The notes: generated from the letters alone by a model not told the origin. Shown: positions 1-5,995, numbered from the stretch's first letter. The stretch: DNA of 6,583 nucleotides from Alphaproteobacteria bacterium (GCA_016763095.1 JAESUK010000181.1:1-6583); one strand, 5' to 3'. Numbers and translations are program-made.

Positions 1-1
1 C

Positions 2-508
2 CGTGAGTGGTGTGAGTATAAAAAGACCGATTGGTCAGAGGCAAATGCTCAAACAACGCTCAAACGGCTTGAAAAGGATGTCTTTCCCGCAATAGGAAGT
101 GTCCCTATTAAGATGATAACGCATAAGATGCTTTTGGATCTTGCTCAAAATATCAAAGCACGAGGGGCAAATGAGCTTGCCAAGCGTGTTATTCAAATGA
201 GTAAGCACATATTCCAATATGCCATTATCACAGGAAGGGCAGATAAGAATATTGGGCAGGACCTTGTTGGTATCGTCAAATCAGAACCCAAAGGACACTT
301 TGCCTCGATTGATAGCAAAGACATACCTCAATTTGATGTAGGGAATGATTTTGTTCAAAAGGCTCAAAGAACAACATATTTTAAGAAACTAGCTCCTGTA
401 CTTCTATTTAATCTGGCTGTGGCTGGTCCCGCTATAGCTCATTATGAAGAAAAGCTTTTGGATGAGAATGGGTTCGATAGCTCTCATATGACATTCTATA
501 GGAAGTAG
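2..508 (+). pseudogene. Truncated tyrosine recombinase (P4/CP4-57-like integrase), core-binding domain only
   Basis: The reading frame is open from the left edge (first codon at 2) to the TAG at 506-508, about 168 residues, so the N-terminus lies outside the window. The first ~111 residues read as the SAM-like core-binding domain of prophage integrases that also carry an N-terminal DUF4102-type arm-binding domain: a WSEANAQTTLKRLEKDVFPAIG stretch, a helix with ANELAKRVIQMSKHIFQYAI, the GRADKNIGQDL turn, and KGHFASIDSKDIPQF, which normally leads into the catalytic domain. After about position 334 the family pattern stops. The last ~57 residues (DVGNDFVQKAQRTTYF...SSHMTFYRK) have a hydrophobic patch and none of the catalytic R, HxxR or Tyr boxes. 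The protein therefore cannot be an active recombinase. It is most likely the remnant of an island or prophage integrase joined to other DNA. The fold call is good; the origin of the tail is unknown. Confidence 0.75.
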
Positions 509-680
509 GAATACTCCTAAATTTGTTATAAATTTAATCTTTGTTTTGTAACTGGATATTGAGAGTTTTGAACTTAGGTTCTGAAATATAAATCAAGGTA
601 GTGCTTATTATGTTTCTAAGATCACTGTTGGTTCGTATATTGTCCACTAGGTGATATCAATTTTTCATTAAAAATTATTA

Positions 681-686
681 TATAAT
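681..686 (+). promoter_or_regulatory. Candidate -10 box (TATAAT)
   Basis: A perfect TATAAT lies about 130 bases before the start codon of the RTX lectin gene. No good TTGACA-like box sits 16-18 bases upstream; the sequence there is CAATTT/TTTTTC. If used, it would need an activator or would be a weak promoter, and the transcript would begin near 693 with a leader of roughly 125 bases. The AT-rich setting makes a chance match likely. Confidence 0.25.
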
Positions 687-707
687 AGACGGATAGCCAA
701 TATTTAT

Positions 708-722
708 TTAATCTTATGTTAA
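708..722 (+). promoter_or_regulatory. CtrA-like binding motif TTAA-N7-TTAA
   Basis: TTAA (708-711), seven bases (TCTTATG), then TTAA (719-722) exactly fit the TTAA-N7-TTAA consensus of the alphaproteobacterial cell-cycle regulator CtrA. It sits about 97 bases upstream of the RTX lectin start and within an 8-bp palindrome. CtrA commonly controls motility, surface and envelope genes in alphaproteobacteria. The assignment depends on the host being an alphaproteobacterium, and such AT-only motifs arise often by chance in DNA of this composition. Confidence 0.3.
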
Positions 723-818
723 ATAATGAAAAATTAAATACAATTTTATCTAAAATTAGATGTTTTATAACTAATATTAGGTATCCTAAATACAGGGTAA
801 ATTAGATATTAGGGAATT

Positions 819-3677
819 ATGGCACTTTTTACGTTAACATTTGACAGCTTAGGAAGTTTTGGGACGGAAGCTCCAAAGGTAGCTTTGTACTATGGTGGCG
901 CTAAAGTATCTCAGTTTTATGCAGGGGTAGGATCTTCAACATTATCTTTTGAACTCGATACGGATAATTTCAATCACACACATCTCAGATTTTACTTTTT
1001 AAACAGTGGCGCAGAAACTGGGCGCACTGTTGAAATATCAAACATAGCGTTAGATGGTAACGCCGTGGACATTGGAAGTTTTTCAAATGGAAATGGTGCA
1101 ACTGTAACATCGACATCAATTACGCTTGATCAGGGAGAGTATTCAGATTTTGATACGGCAGCCGATTTAGGTGTAGCCCCAGTTGTAATTTTAGGAACAG
1201 CCTCGAACGATAAAATGTTTGCAAACAATCTTGGAAATGAGATTGATGGACAAGGCGGAAATGACACGATCTATGGAGGGACATCGACCGACGTCCTCCA
1301 TGGTGGTGATGGTAATGACAACCTTTCTGGAAAGTTTGGCGATGACACACTTCACGGCGATGCAGGAGCAGATAGGCTGTGGGGCGGGTATGGCGATGAC
1401 ACACTTTACGGTGGTGATGATAACGACACACTAAGAGGCGATGACGGTGCAGACTCTCTCTATGGAGAAGCTGGGAACGACATACTCTATGGAGGCAACG
1501 GCGATGATCTCCTTGATGGCGGAGACGGTGATGACTTCCTATATGGCAATGATGGCTTAAACCAAATCTATGGTGGAGCAGGAAACGATAAAATAAGTGG
1601 TGGTGCTGATGATGACTTTATTGATGGTGGCGCGGACCAAGACAGCATTCATGGATGGAGCGGAAATGACACCATCAATGGTGGATCAGGAAATGACGTA
1701 ATTGCAGGTGACGACGGGGATGACATTATTCACGGGGATGATGGCAATGATATGATCGTTGGGGACGCTGGGGATGATACATTATATGGAGATGCGGGGG
1801 ATGACCGTCTCGTTGGACATGTTGGAAACGACACACTCTATGGTGGTATTGGAAACGATATCCTTGAAGGACACCTTGATGATGATATTTTGAACGGTGG
1901 GGATGGGAACGACTATCTTTATGGCGGAGACGGAAACGATACGCTAAATGGTGATGCTGGGAACGATGTTCTCTATGCATCAATTCTGACGCAAGCCCCA
2001 GATGACTCTCAAGATATTATAGGTGCCAACTCAACTGTATTTTATAGTGCTGTCACAGGGAATTTTTATCAATATGTTGCGGGTGCGTTTACATGGGATG
2101 AGTCGAACACAGCGGCGCAAGCCACAAGCTTAGAAGGCAATAATGGGTACTTGGTAACAATTACCTCAGCAGAAGAACAATCCTTGATTGAAAACATTGT
2201 AACTGGCTATGCATGGACTGGTGGGAGCGATACAAACACAGAAGGCTCATTTGAGTGGCTAACAGGGCCAGAAGCTGGTGATGCTGTGACGTATACCAAC
2301 TGGTATAATGGAAGCCCAACATCCAATAGTGCAACAAATGATCATGTGCTGTTGCTTAACAACACGAATAATCAAGAATGGTATGCCTACACATCTACAT
2401 ATAACGCAGGTTATGTTGTGGAGTGGACGGGCGCAGACATCATCACAGTAAACCCTCATTACTATGACAGTAGCGGAGAAACTAATATTTTGAACGGTGG
2501 CGCAGGGGATGATCAACTCTTTGGCGCAGAAGGTGCTGATTTACTCGATGGTGGTTTGGACAACGATCTTATTAATGGCGGTGGCGGTATTGATACTGTT
2601 ACATTCCTATCTGCAACGGGCGGTGTAAATGTAAACCTTGTAAATGGGACAGCAACAGGAAATGGTTCAGATACCCTTACATCAATAGAAAATGTTGAAG
2701 GCACAAGCTTTAACGACACAATCCGTGGTGATGGTACGGATAACGTTCTTAATGGAAATGATGGAAACGACACAATTTTTGGTGGATCTGGAAACGATAC
2801 AATCAATGGTGGTGCAGGGGACGATATAATTTACGCCACAACGGATGGTGCGGGGCTTACATACCAAGATATTTTGGCAGAGTTTAGCTTTTTATCTTAC
2901 AGTGTAGATACAGGAAATTTCTACCAATACGTTTCAACAACAAGTAATTGGGCAGGTGCAGATGCGGCAGCACAGGCATCAAATGTAAACGGTGAGAACG
3001 GTTACCTTGTAACTATTACCTCAGCGGAAGAACAACTCTTCATGGAAAGTCTTGTAAGTGGCTATGCATGGACTGGTGGGAGCGATACAAATTCAGAAGG
3101 GTCATTTGAGTGGCTAACAGGTCCTGATGTAGGAGATGCCTTTACGTATACAAATTGGTATAACGGTAGCCCAACATCAAACAGCAATACTAATGATCAC
3201 GTATTGTTACTTAATGATAGCTATGCACAGCAATGGTACGCATATACTGGGACATACAATGCGGGCTATGTTGTTGAATGGGACGGCGCGGCCATTATTG
3301 CAAATGGCGGTACGTTTGGAAACGGAACGAAACTCATCACAGGCGGGGACGGTCTTGATACGCTTTATGGTGGAAATGGTCTTGATACGTTTATCTTTGA
3401 AGGGGCAAATGCATTCAATGATGTGGATGTAATCAATAGCTTCGATATTACAGATGGGGACGCGCTTGATATTTCTGATCTACTAAGTGGCTTTGTTGCA
3501 GGAACAAGTGATATTAATGACTTTATTCAAATCAATAACTCTGGCGCAAATTCCATTGTATCTGTCGATCTTGATGGTGCGGCAAATGGCGTGAACTTCC
3601 AAGATATCAGCCAACTAAATGGCTTGAACGACCTTGATGTAACAAGCCTTTACGCGGCAGGAAACATCATCGCCTAA
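819..3677 (+). CDS. Secreted RTX adhesin with two C-type-lectin-like domains and type I secretion signal
   Basis: This 952-residue protein starts at ATG 819 behind AGGGA (811-815) and is probably exported by a type I (ABC) system to the medium or cell surface. Domains in order: residues 1-115, a beta-rich module resembling calcium-dependent xylan-binding (CBM36/60-like) modules; 126-387, about 28 RTX nonapeptides (GGxGxDxLx) that bind calcium in a beta-roll; 403-536, a C-type-lectin-like domain (GYLVTITSAEEQ, YAWTGGSDT, EGSFEWLTGPE, NWYNGSP, GYVVEW); 556-672, a second RTX block with a degenerate segment (IDTVTFLSATGGVNVNL); 690-823, a second lectin-like domain; 840-857, a last pair of RTX repeats; 858-952, a C-terminal target domain of the VCA0849 type (DTFIFEG, DVINSFDITDGDALDISDLL). 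There is no N-terminal signal peptide and no cysteine, both usual for RTX proteins. The likely role is calcium-dependent sugar binding or adhesion; no enzymatic domain is seen. No transporter genes are adjacent. Confidence 0.9.
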   Translation: MALFTLTFDSLGSFGTEAPKVALYYGGAKVSQFYAGVGSSTLSFELDTDNFNHTHLRFYFLNSGAETGRTVEISNIALDGNAVDIGSFSNGNGATVTSTSITLDQGEYSDFDTAADLGVAPVVILGTASNDKMFANNLGNEIDGQGGNDTIYGGTSTDVLHGGDGNDNLSGKFGDDTLHGDAGADRLWGGYGDDTLYGGDDNDTLRGDDGADSLYGEAGNDILYGGNGDDLLDGGDGDDFLYGNDGLNQIYGGAGNDKISGGADDDFIDGGADQDSIHGWSGNDTINGGSGNDVIAGDDGDDIIHGDDGNDMIVGDAGDDTLYGDAGDDRLVGHVGNDTLYGGIGNDILEGHLDDDILNGGDGNDYLYGGDGNDTLNGDAGNDVLYASILTQAPDDSQDIIGANSTVFYSAVTGNFYQYVAGAFTWDESNTAAQATSLEGNNGYLVTITSAEEQSLIENIVTGYAWTGGSDTNTEGSFEWLTGPEAGDAVTYTNWYNGSPTSNSATNDHVLLLNNTNNQEWYAYTSTYNAGYVVEWTGADIITVNPHYYDSSGETNILNGGAGDDQLFGAEGADLLDGGLDNDLINGGGGIDTVTFLSATGGVNVNLVNGTATGNGSDTLTSIENVEGTSFNDTIRGDGTDNVLNGNDGNDTIFGGSGNDTINGGAGDDIIYATTDGAGLTYQDILAEFSFLSYSVDTGNFYQYVSTTSNWAGADAAAQASNVNGENGYLVTITSAEEQLFMESLVSGYAWTGGSDTNSEGSFEWLTGPDVGDAFTYTNWYNGSPTSNSNTNDHVLLLNDSYAQQWYAYTGTYNAGYVVEWDGAAIIANGGTFGNGTKLITGGDGLDTLYGGNGLDTFIFEGANAFNDVDVINSFDITDGDALDISDLLSGFVAGTSDINDFIQINNSGANSIVSVDLDGAANGVNFQDISQLNGLNDLDVTSLYAAGNIIA
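1194..1979 (+). repeat. RTX nonapeptide repeat array 1 (residues 126-387)
   Basis: About 28 consecutive nine-residue GGxGxDxLx-type units, 27 bases each, encode parallel beta-roll coils that bind calcium between the GGxGxD loops. Most units keep the Asp (GNDTLYGG, GDDTLYGD). Some are degenerate, for example the LNQIYGG and ADRLWGG units. The bases GGNAAYGA recur at 27-base spacing, so slippage or recombination could change the unit number. Confidence 0.9.
2037..2426 (+). repeat. Lectin-like domain copy 1 of an internal duplication
   Basis: This encodes residues 407-536 and pairs with 2892-3281 (residues 692-821) at a constant offset of 285 residues with no gaps. Over the last 74 residues (GYAWTGGSD to GYVVEW) I count 63 identities. 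The duplicated unit seems to be an RTX block plus a lectin-like domain. Confidence 0.85.
2484..2834 (+). repeat. RTX repeat block 2 with degenerate middle (residues 556-672)
   Basis: A few clear nonapeptides (NGGAGDDQLFGAEGADLLDG) are followed by a degenerate segment with the pattern IDTVTF...VNVNLVNGTATG...DTLTSIENVEGTSFNDTI, which is common in alphaproteobacterial RTX proteins, and then by four more canonical repeats ending at GAGDDIIYA. It links the two lectin-like domains. Confidence 0.8.
2892..3281 (+). repeat. Lectin-like domain copy 2 of an internal duplication
   Basis: This encodes residues 692-821, the second copy of the lectin-like domain. Differences from copy 1 cluster in the loop before the final strand (NDSYAQQW against NNTNNQEW) and in the first third of the domain. 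The core WTGGSDT, EGSFEWLTGP and YTNWYNGSPTSNS stretches are nearly unchanged. Confidence 0.85.
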
Positions 3678-3722
3678 ACCCCATAAATAAAAGCATACAT
3701 CGCTGTTTACGAAAAAGAAGCC

Positions 3723-3753
3723 TTGACCTCATAAGGAAAACAATAGCTATTAT
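3723..3753 (+). promoter_or_regulatory. Candidate promoter for the small secreted protein gene
   Basis: TTGACC (3723-3728) and TATTAT (3748-3753) stand 19 bases apart, slightly longer than the ideal 17. They lie 56-86 bases upstream of the start at 3809. No hairpin terminator is visible between the RTX gene stop at 3677 and this site, so read-through from the RTX gene is also possible. Confidence 0.3.
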
Positions 3754-3808
3754 AGGGATATACAAACGTTATTCTAAAGCGCTAAGGCGTTATATAAGGA
3801 GTTATATT

Positions 3809-4123
3809 ATGAGACTGTACATTTTTCTAAGTATTCTAATTCTATCTATGGTCAATATTGTAAGTAACGTTTCTGCCAACCCTTTGGCACCATCTTCTCA
3901 AAAGCCTGCGACGCAAGAGCAACTTGAAGAGAAGGAGCTTGAAGCTCTCTATGGAATGGATGTTGAGCGTAATCGTTTGGGACGTGGCTCTATCGAGTCA
4001 ACAACACGCGATCGCTATGGTGATGGACGTATAGGTGTGTTCCAAGAGCACACTGAAAGTGCGAGAAACCGTGATACACATGATTCCATTGGCTTAGAGG
4101 TGAAGCTTTTTGAATTTAAGTAA
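3809..4123 (+). CDS. Small exported protein of unknown function
   Basis: This 104-residue protein has a strong ribosome binding site (AAGGAG, 3796-3801, seven bases before ATG). Residues 1-23 form a typical Sec signal peptide: MRLYIF, a hydrophobic core to about residue 19, then VSA before the mature N24, a signal peptidase I site. No lipobox cysteine is present. The mature ~81 residues are highly charged: a Glu-rich helix (EQLEEKELEALYGMD, about 37-51), then an Arg/Asp-rich part (RDRYGDGRIG, about 67-76), ending GLEVKLFEFK. It is predicted to be periplasmic or released. I do not recognise the family. It lies between the RTX adhesin and the two-component genes, all on the same strand, but gaps of 131 and 101 bases argue against tight operon coupling. 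Confidence 0.75.
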   Translation: MRLYIFLSILILSMVNIVSNVSANPLAPSSQKPATQEQLEEKELEALYGMDVERNRLGRGSIESTTRDRYGDGRIGVFQEHTESARNRDTHDSIGLEVKLFEFK

Positions 4124-4197
4124 ACCAACTTTTAAAAATGGTAGCTGACAATACGGCGGTATCCCAACCTTTTCAAAACCAATAGATCTAGCAATAC

Positions 4198-4218
4198 TCC
4201 CTTATAGCCAATAAGGGG
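4198..4218 (+). promoter_or_regulatory. Hairpin overlapping the response regulator ribosome binding site
   Basis: CCCTTAT (4199-4205) pairs perfectly with ATAAGGG (4211-4217) around a five-base loop (AGCCA), with one extra T-G pair outside. The right arm contains the AAGGGG ribosome binding site (4213-4218) of the gene starting at 4225. In the folded RNA the site would be hidden, which suggests translational control of this gene. No T-tract follows, so it is not a terminator. Confidence 0.5.
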
Positions 4219-4224
4219 ACCATT

Positions 4225-4629
4225 TTGACATGTATTTGGATTATTGATGATGTTACAGAAATTTTAGAAACAATGTCCTTGTTGCTTATGGCAGAGGGCT
4301 ATGTAGTTAAAGTTTTTGAGACAGCAGACGATCTTGATTTAGAGACACTGAAATATATGTGTGATTTGGTGATCACGGATGTACTTATGCCCAAAGTTAA
4401 TGGCTATGAAGTGATAACGATGGTTAATGACGTTTCTGAAATTCCAGTGATTGCTATGAGTGGGGGCGCAATGGATGTTTGTAATGTAGAAATCTTGTCC
4501 CGTGCGCGTAAAAAGGCAACATATTTTCTTAAAAAACCAATCCAGCCTAATATTCTCCGCGAGACGGTTAAAAAAGCGTTGTCCACGCGGGGATTAATTG
4601 CAGAAAAACAAGAAAAAAAGGTGGGCTAA
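4225..4629 (+). CDS. Single-domain response regulator (CheY-like receiver)
   Basis: This 134-residue receiver-only protein uses a TTG start at 4225, six bases after AAGGGG. The nearby ATG at 4230 is in another frame, and the TTG keeps the conserved first strand (CIWIIDD). Key residues are all present: acidic pair D8 and D9, phosphoacceptor D52 in ITDVLMP, S79 in AMSGG, and K104 in FLKKP. There is no DNA-binding output domain. It would take phosphate from a histidine kinase and act by protein contact or as a phosphate relay or sink. The end of the protein (about 119-134, Lys/Glu-rich) looks like the linker that joins receivers to kinase domains in fused proteins. Its stop is followed at once by the ATG of the kinase in the same frame, so the two are co-transcribed and probably translationally coupled. 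Confidence 0.88.
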   Translation: MTCIWIIDDVTEILETMSLLLMAEGYVVKVFETADDLDLETLKYMCDLVITDVLMPKVNGYEVITMVNDVSEIPVIAMSGGAMDVCNVEILSRARKKATYFLKKPIQPNILRETVKKALSTRGLIAEKQEKKVG

Positions 4630-5382
4630 ATGCACGAAGCTGAGCGACAAAGACAGAAGATGGAGTCTCTTGGGCAACTAGCTGGGGGTGTGGCACATGA
4701 GCTGAATAATATGCTTCAGCCTATATTCTTTGCCGTAGATACTATTCAGCGATGTGCACAAGATGATCCTGTTATACAAAAATCGTCAAAAAAAATTATA
4801 TCCTGTACGGTAAAAGCGGCAGAAATTATTGAAGATATTTTAGCTTTCTCGCGTCAGGACACAGATAGGCTTTGTTTTCTGAATTTAGAGAGCACATTAA
4901 GAAGTTCTATTTATTTTGCAAAAGACCTTGTGCCAAAAACCGTTGAAATTAATGTCACACCGATCCCTAAATCAGATTATTGGGCATGGATGAATGAAAC
5001 GGATATGACGCGTATTTGTAGTAATATTTTGAGCAACGCCGCGGATGCAATGGAGCAGAGGGGACGCTTAGATGTATCCGTTGAATATATATCGGTACTT
5101 AGCCACAACCCTGAATGTGATTGTGTCATTGGACGTGTCTTAGCTCCTGGGCGTTATGCACGAATATCAATTAAGGATTATGGGACGGGTATATCAGAAG
5201 AGAAAATTAAAAATATTTTTGATCCGTTCTACACAACCAAGGATATAGGGCAAGGTACAGGGCTTGGATTATCAATTGTTTATAACATTCTAAAAAATTG
5301 GAATGGCGGAGTGAATGCTAAGTCTGTTCTTGGAAAAGGAACAGAGTTCTTATTATATATTCCTATTTATAGAGCGAGCTAA
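4630..5382 (+). CDS. Soluble sensor histidine kinase lacking an input domain
   Basis: This 250-residue protein starts at an ATG directly after the preceding TAA, with AGGTGG (4619-4624) five bases upstream. It opens almost at the phosphoacceptor helix: QRQKMESLGQLAGGVAHELNN, with H23 as the phosphorylated residue (HisKA-type dimerisation domain, about 10-78). The HATPase domain (about 85-247) has an N box (SNILSNAADAM, N132 and N136), G1 (DYGTGI, D183), F box (IFDPFYTTK) and G2 (GQGTGLGLSIVY), so it should be catalytically active. There is no transmembrane segment, PAS, GAF or other sensor domain. Signal input must come from partners, most simply the receiver protein encoded just upstream. 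Together they resemble a receiver-kinase fusion that has been divided. It ends seven bases before the stop of a convergent gene. Confidence 0.9.
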   Translation: MHEAERQRQKMESLGQLAGGVAHELNNMLQPIFFAVDTIQRCAQDDPVIQKSSKKIISCTVKAAEIIEDILAFSRQDTDRLCFLNLESTLRSSIYFAKDLVPKTVEINVTPIPKSDYWAWMNETDMTRICSNILSNAADAMEQRGRLDVSVEYISVLSHNPECDCVIGRVLAPGRYARISIKDYGTGISEEKIKNIFDPFYTTKDIGQGTGLGLSIVYNILKNWNGGVNAKSVLGKGTEFLLYIPIYRAS

Positions 5383-5389
5383 TCAAACT

Positions 5390-5995
5390 TTATTGTATGG
5401 TTTGTCGAAACAGCATTCGCAGATAATCAGGTGTCAATAATTTAGGTAACCGATCGAATGGTATTGCATAACGGCTCTTACCCGGTGCAGATGTATATAT
5501 TTTATCATCTTCTGATATGTCTTGAAAAGGTAGTTTTGTATAGTCAAACACGCTAGGAACTTCAACAAGAACAGTTTCATCGTAGCCTAGACGCACACGT
5601 AAATGAGGAAGACGAATACTATAGATTTCTTTTAATGTAGTTTGAAGGCGGTCTTCTTCACGTATAAGATGTAGTGCAAATTCTGGGGTATCAAGAGTTT
5701 CAAAATAATTTGTATCTACTATGGATGAAAGAGATGTCTTCAAGCTATTAAGCTTATTCATATTTTCTTTATCGAACACTATATAGGGATCTCTCATTAG
5801 CGTTTCTTTACGTGTTTCAATTTGATGCTCTTTTAAAAAACCTTCTAGTCGATGCACTTCGTTCTTTGACATTCCAAAAACGGATATATACGTATCGCCA
5901 GTGTCTTCTTTTTCTTCTATAGGAAGATTCACATCAAGCGCAAAAAAAGCTTCGGGGGCACAAAATAGAGGGCGAGCATTACTCGCTGCTGCCAC
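5390..5995 (-). CDS. Unrecognised protein, C-terminal part, cut at a junction
   Basis: The minus-strand frame runs from the stop at 5390-5392 up to an in-frame TGA at 5999-6001. The nominal GTG start at 5993-5995 lies on the GC-rich side of the suspected junction, so the first ~5 residues (MAAAS) are probably artificial. The native gene would have continued upstream, which is why I regard this as a fragment of about 196 residues. The sequence is soluble and charged, with no membrane segment or signal peptide and with an alpha/beta pattern (TYISVFGMSKNEVHRLEGFLKEHQIE; DPYIVFDKENMNKLNSLKTSL; a basic end PDYLRMLFRQTIQ). I recognise no family. It is convergent with the histidine kinase and its codon use matches the AT-rich side. 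Confidence 0.55.
   Translation of the reverse strand: MAAASNARPLFCAPEAFFALDVNLPIEEKEDTGDTYISVFGMSKNEVHRLEGFLKEHQIETRKETLMRDPYIVFDKENMNKLNSLKTSLSSIVDTNYFETLDTPEFALHLIREEDRLQTTLKEIYSIRLPHLRVRLGYDETVLVEVPSVFDYTKLPFQDISEDDKIYTSAPGKSRYAIPFDRLPKLLTPDYLRMLFRQTIQ
5972..5990. other. Junction between AT-rich and GC-rich sequence
   Basis: To the left is AT-rich coding sequence; to the right the composition becomes GC-rich and the genes Pseudomonas-like. Both minus-strand genes meeting here are broken: the pseudouridine synthase start loses its family pattern after WQQRV (codons 5980-5994), and the unknown protein has no plausible native start. A five-base inverted repeat, GCGAG (5972-5976) and CTCGC (5982-5986), straddles the point. 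No insertion sequence end or att-like repeat is seen. An assembly or amplification chimera is the simplest reading; a real insertion or rearrangement is the alternative. Confidence 0.6.

Larger units (their letters stand above)
659..735. repeat. 12-bp perfect inverted repeat flanking 53 bp
   Basis: AATTTTTCATTA (659-670) is the exact reverse complement of TAATGAAAAATT (724-735). Between the arms lie a TATAAT box (681-686) and a smaller inverted repeat, TTATTTAA (704-711) with TTAAATAA (719-726) around a 7-nt loop. The nested palindromes could be protein-binding sites or a folded leader. No target-site duplication flanks the outer arms, so this does not look like a miniature transposon. AT-richness raises the chance rate, but twelve exact matches at this distance are still notable. 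Confidence 0.5.
509..818. other. AT-rich non-coding region upstream of the RTX lectin gene
   Basis: This 310-base stretch carries no convincing gene on either strand. It is markedly AT-rich, above all from 655 to 800. It holds a long-spaced 12-bp inverted repeat, an inner 8-bp hairpin that coincides with a CtrA-like motif, a TATAAT box, and at its end the AGGGA ribosome binding site (811-815) of the large gene. It is probably the promoter and 5' leader of that gene. No terminator for the integrase remnant is evident. Confidence 0.6.

Noticed and set aside
659..735. Inverted repeat as a miniature transposon (MITE)
   Set aside because: No target-site duplication or TA duplication flanks the 12-bp arms, the element would be only 77 bp, and no second copy is in the window.
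1194..1979. CRISPR-like regular 27-base periodicity
   Set aside because: The periodicity is the coding signature of RTX nonapeptides; there are no identical repeats separated by unique spacers.
1120..1983. Open frames on the minus strand and in other plus frames inside the RTX region, rich in His and Met
   Set aside because: They are shadows of the 27-base repeat codon pattern of the RTX gene, with no ribosome binding sites or family resemblance.
4010..4050. EF-hand-like calcium loop in the small exported protein (DRYGDGRIG)
   Set aside because: Loop position 3 is Tyr and position 12 is Gln, so too few calcium ligands are present; the match rests on DG and I alone.
4614..4643. A-AAA-AAG slippery heptamer at the end of the response regulator gene, as a possible programmed frameshift making a receiver-kinase fusion
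   Set aside because: The -1 frame reads only seven codons before a TGA at 4641-4643, and the kinase is in the zero frame, so slippage would not make a fusion.
5384..5404. CAAAC/GTTTG inverted repeat between the convergent genes as a terminator
   Set aside because: Only five AT-rich pairs around an 11-base loop, too weak and without a T-run.
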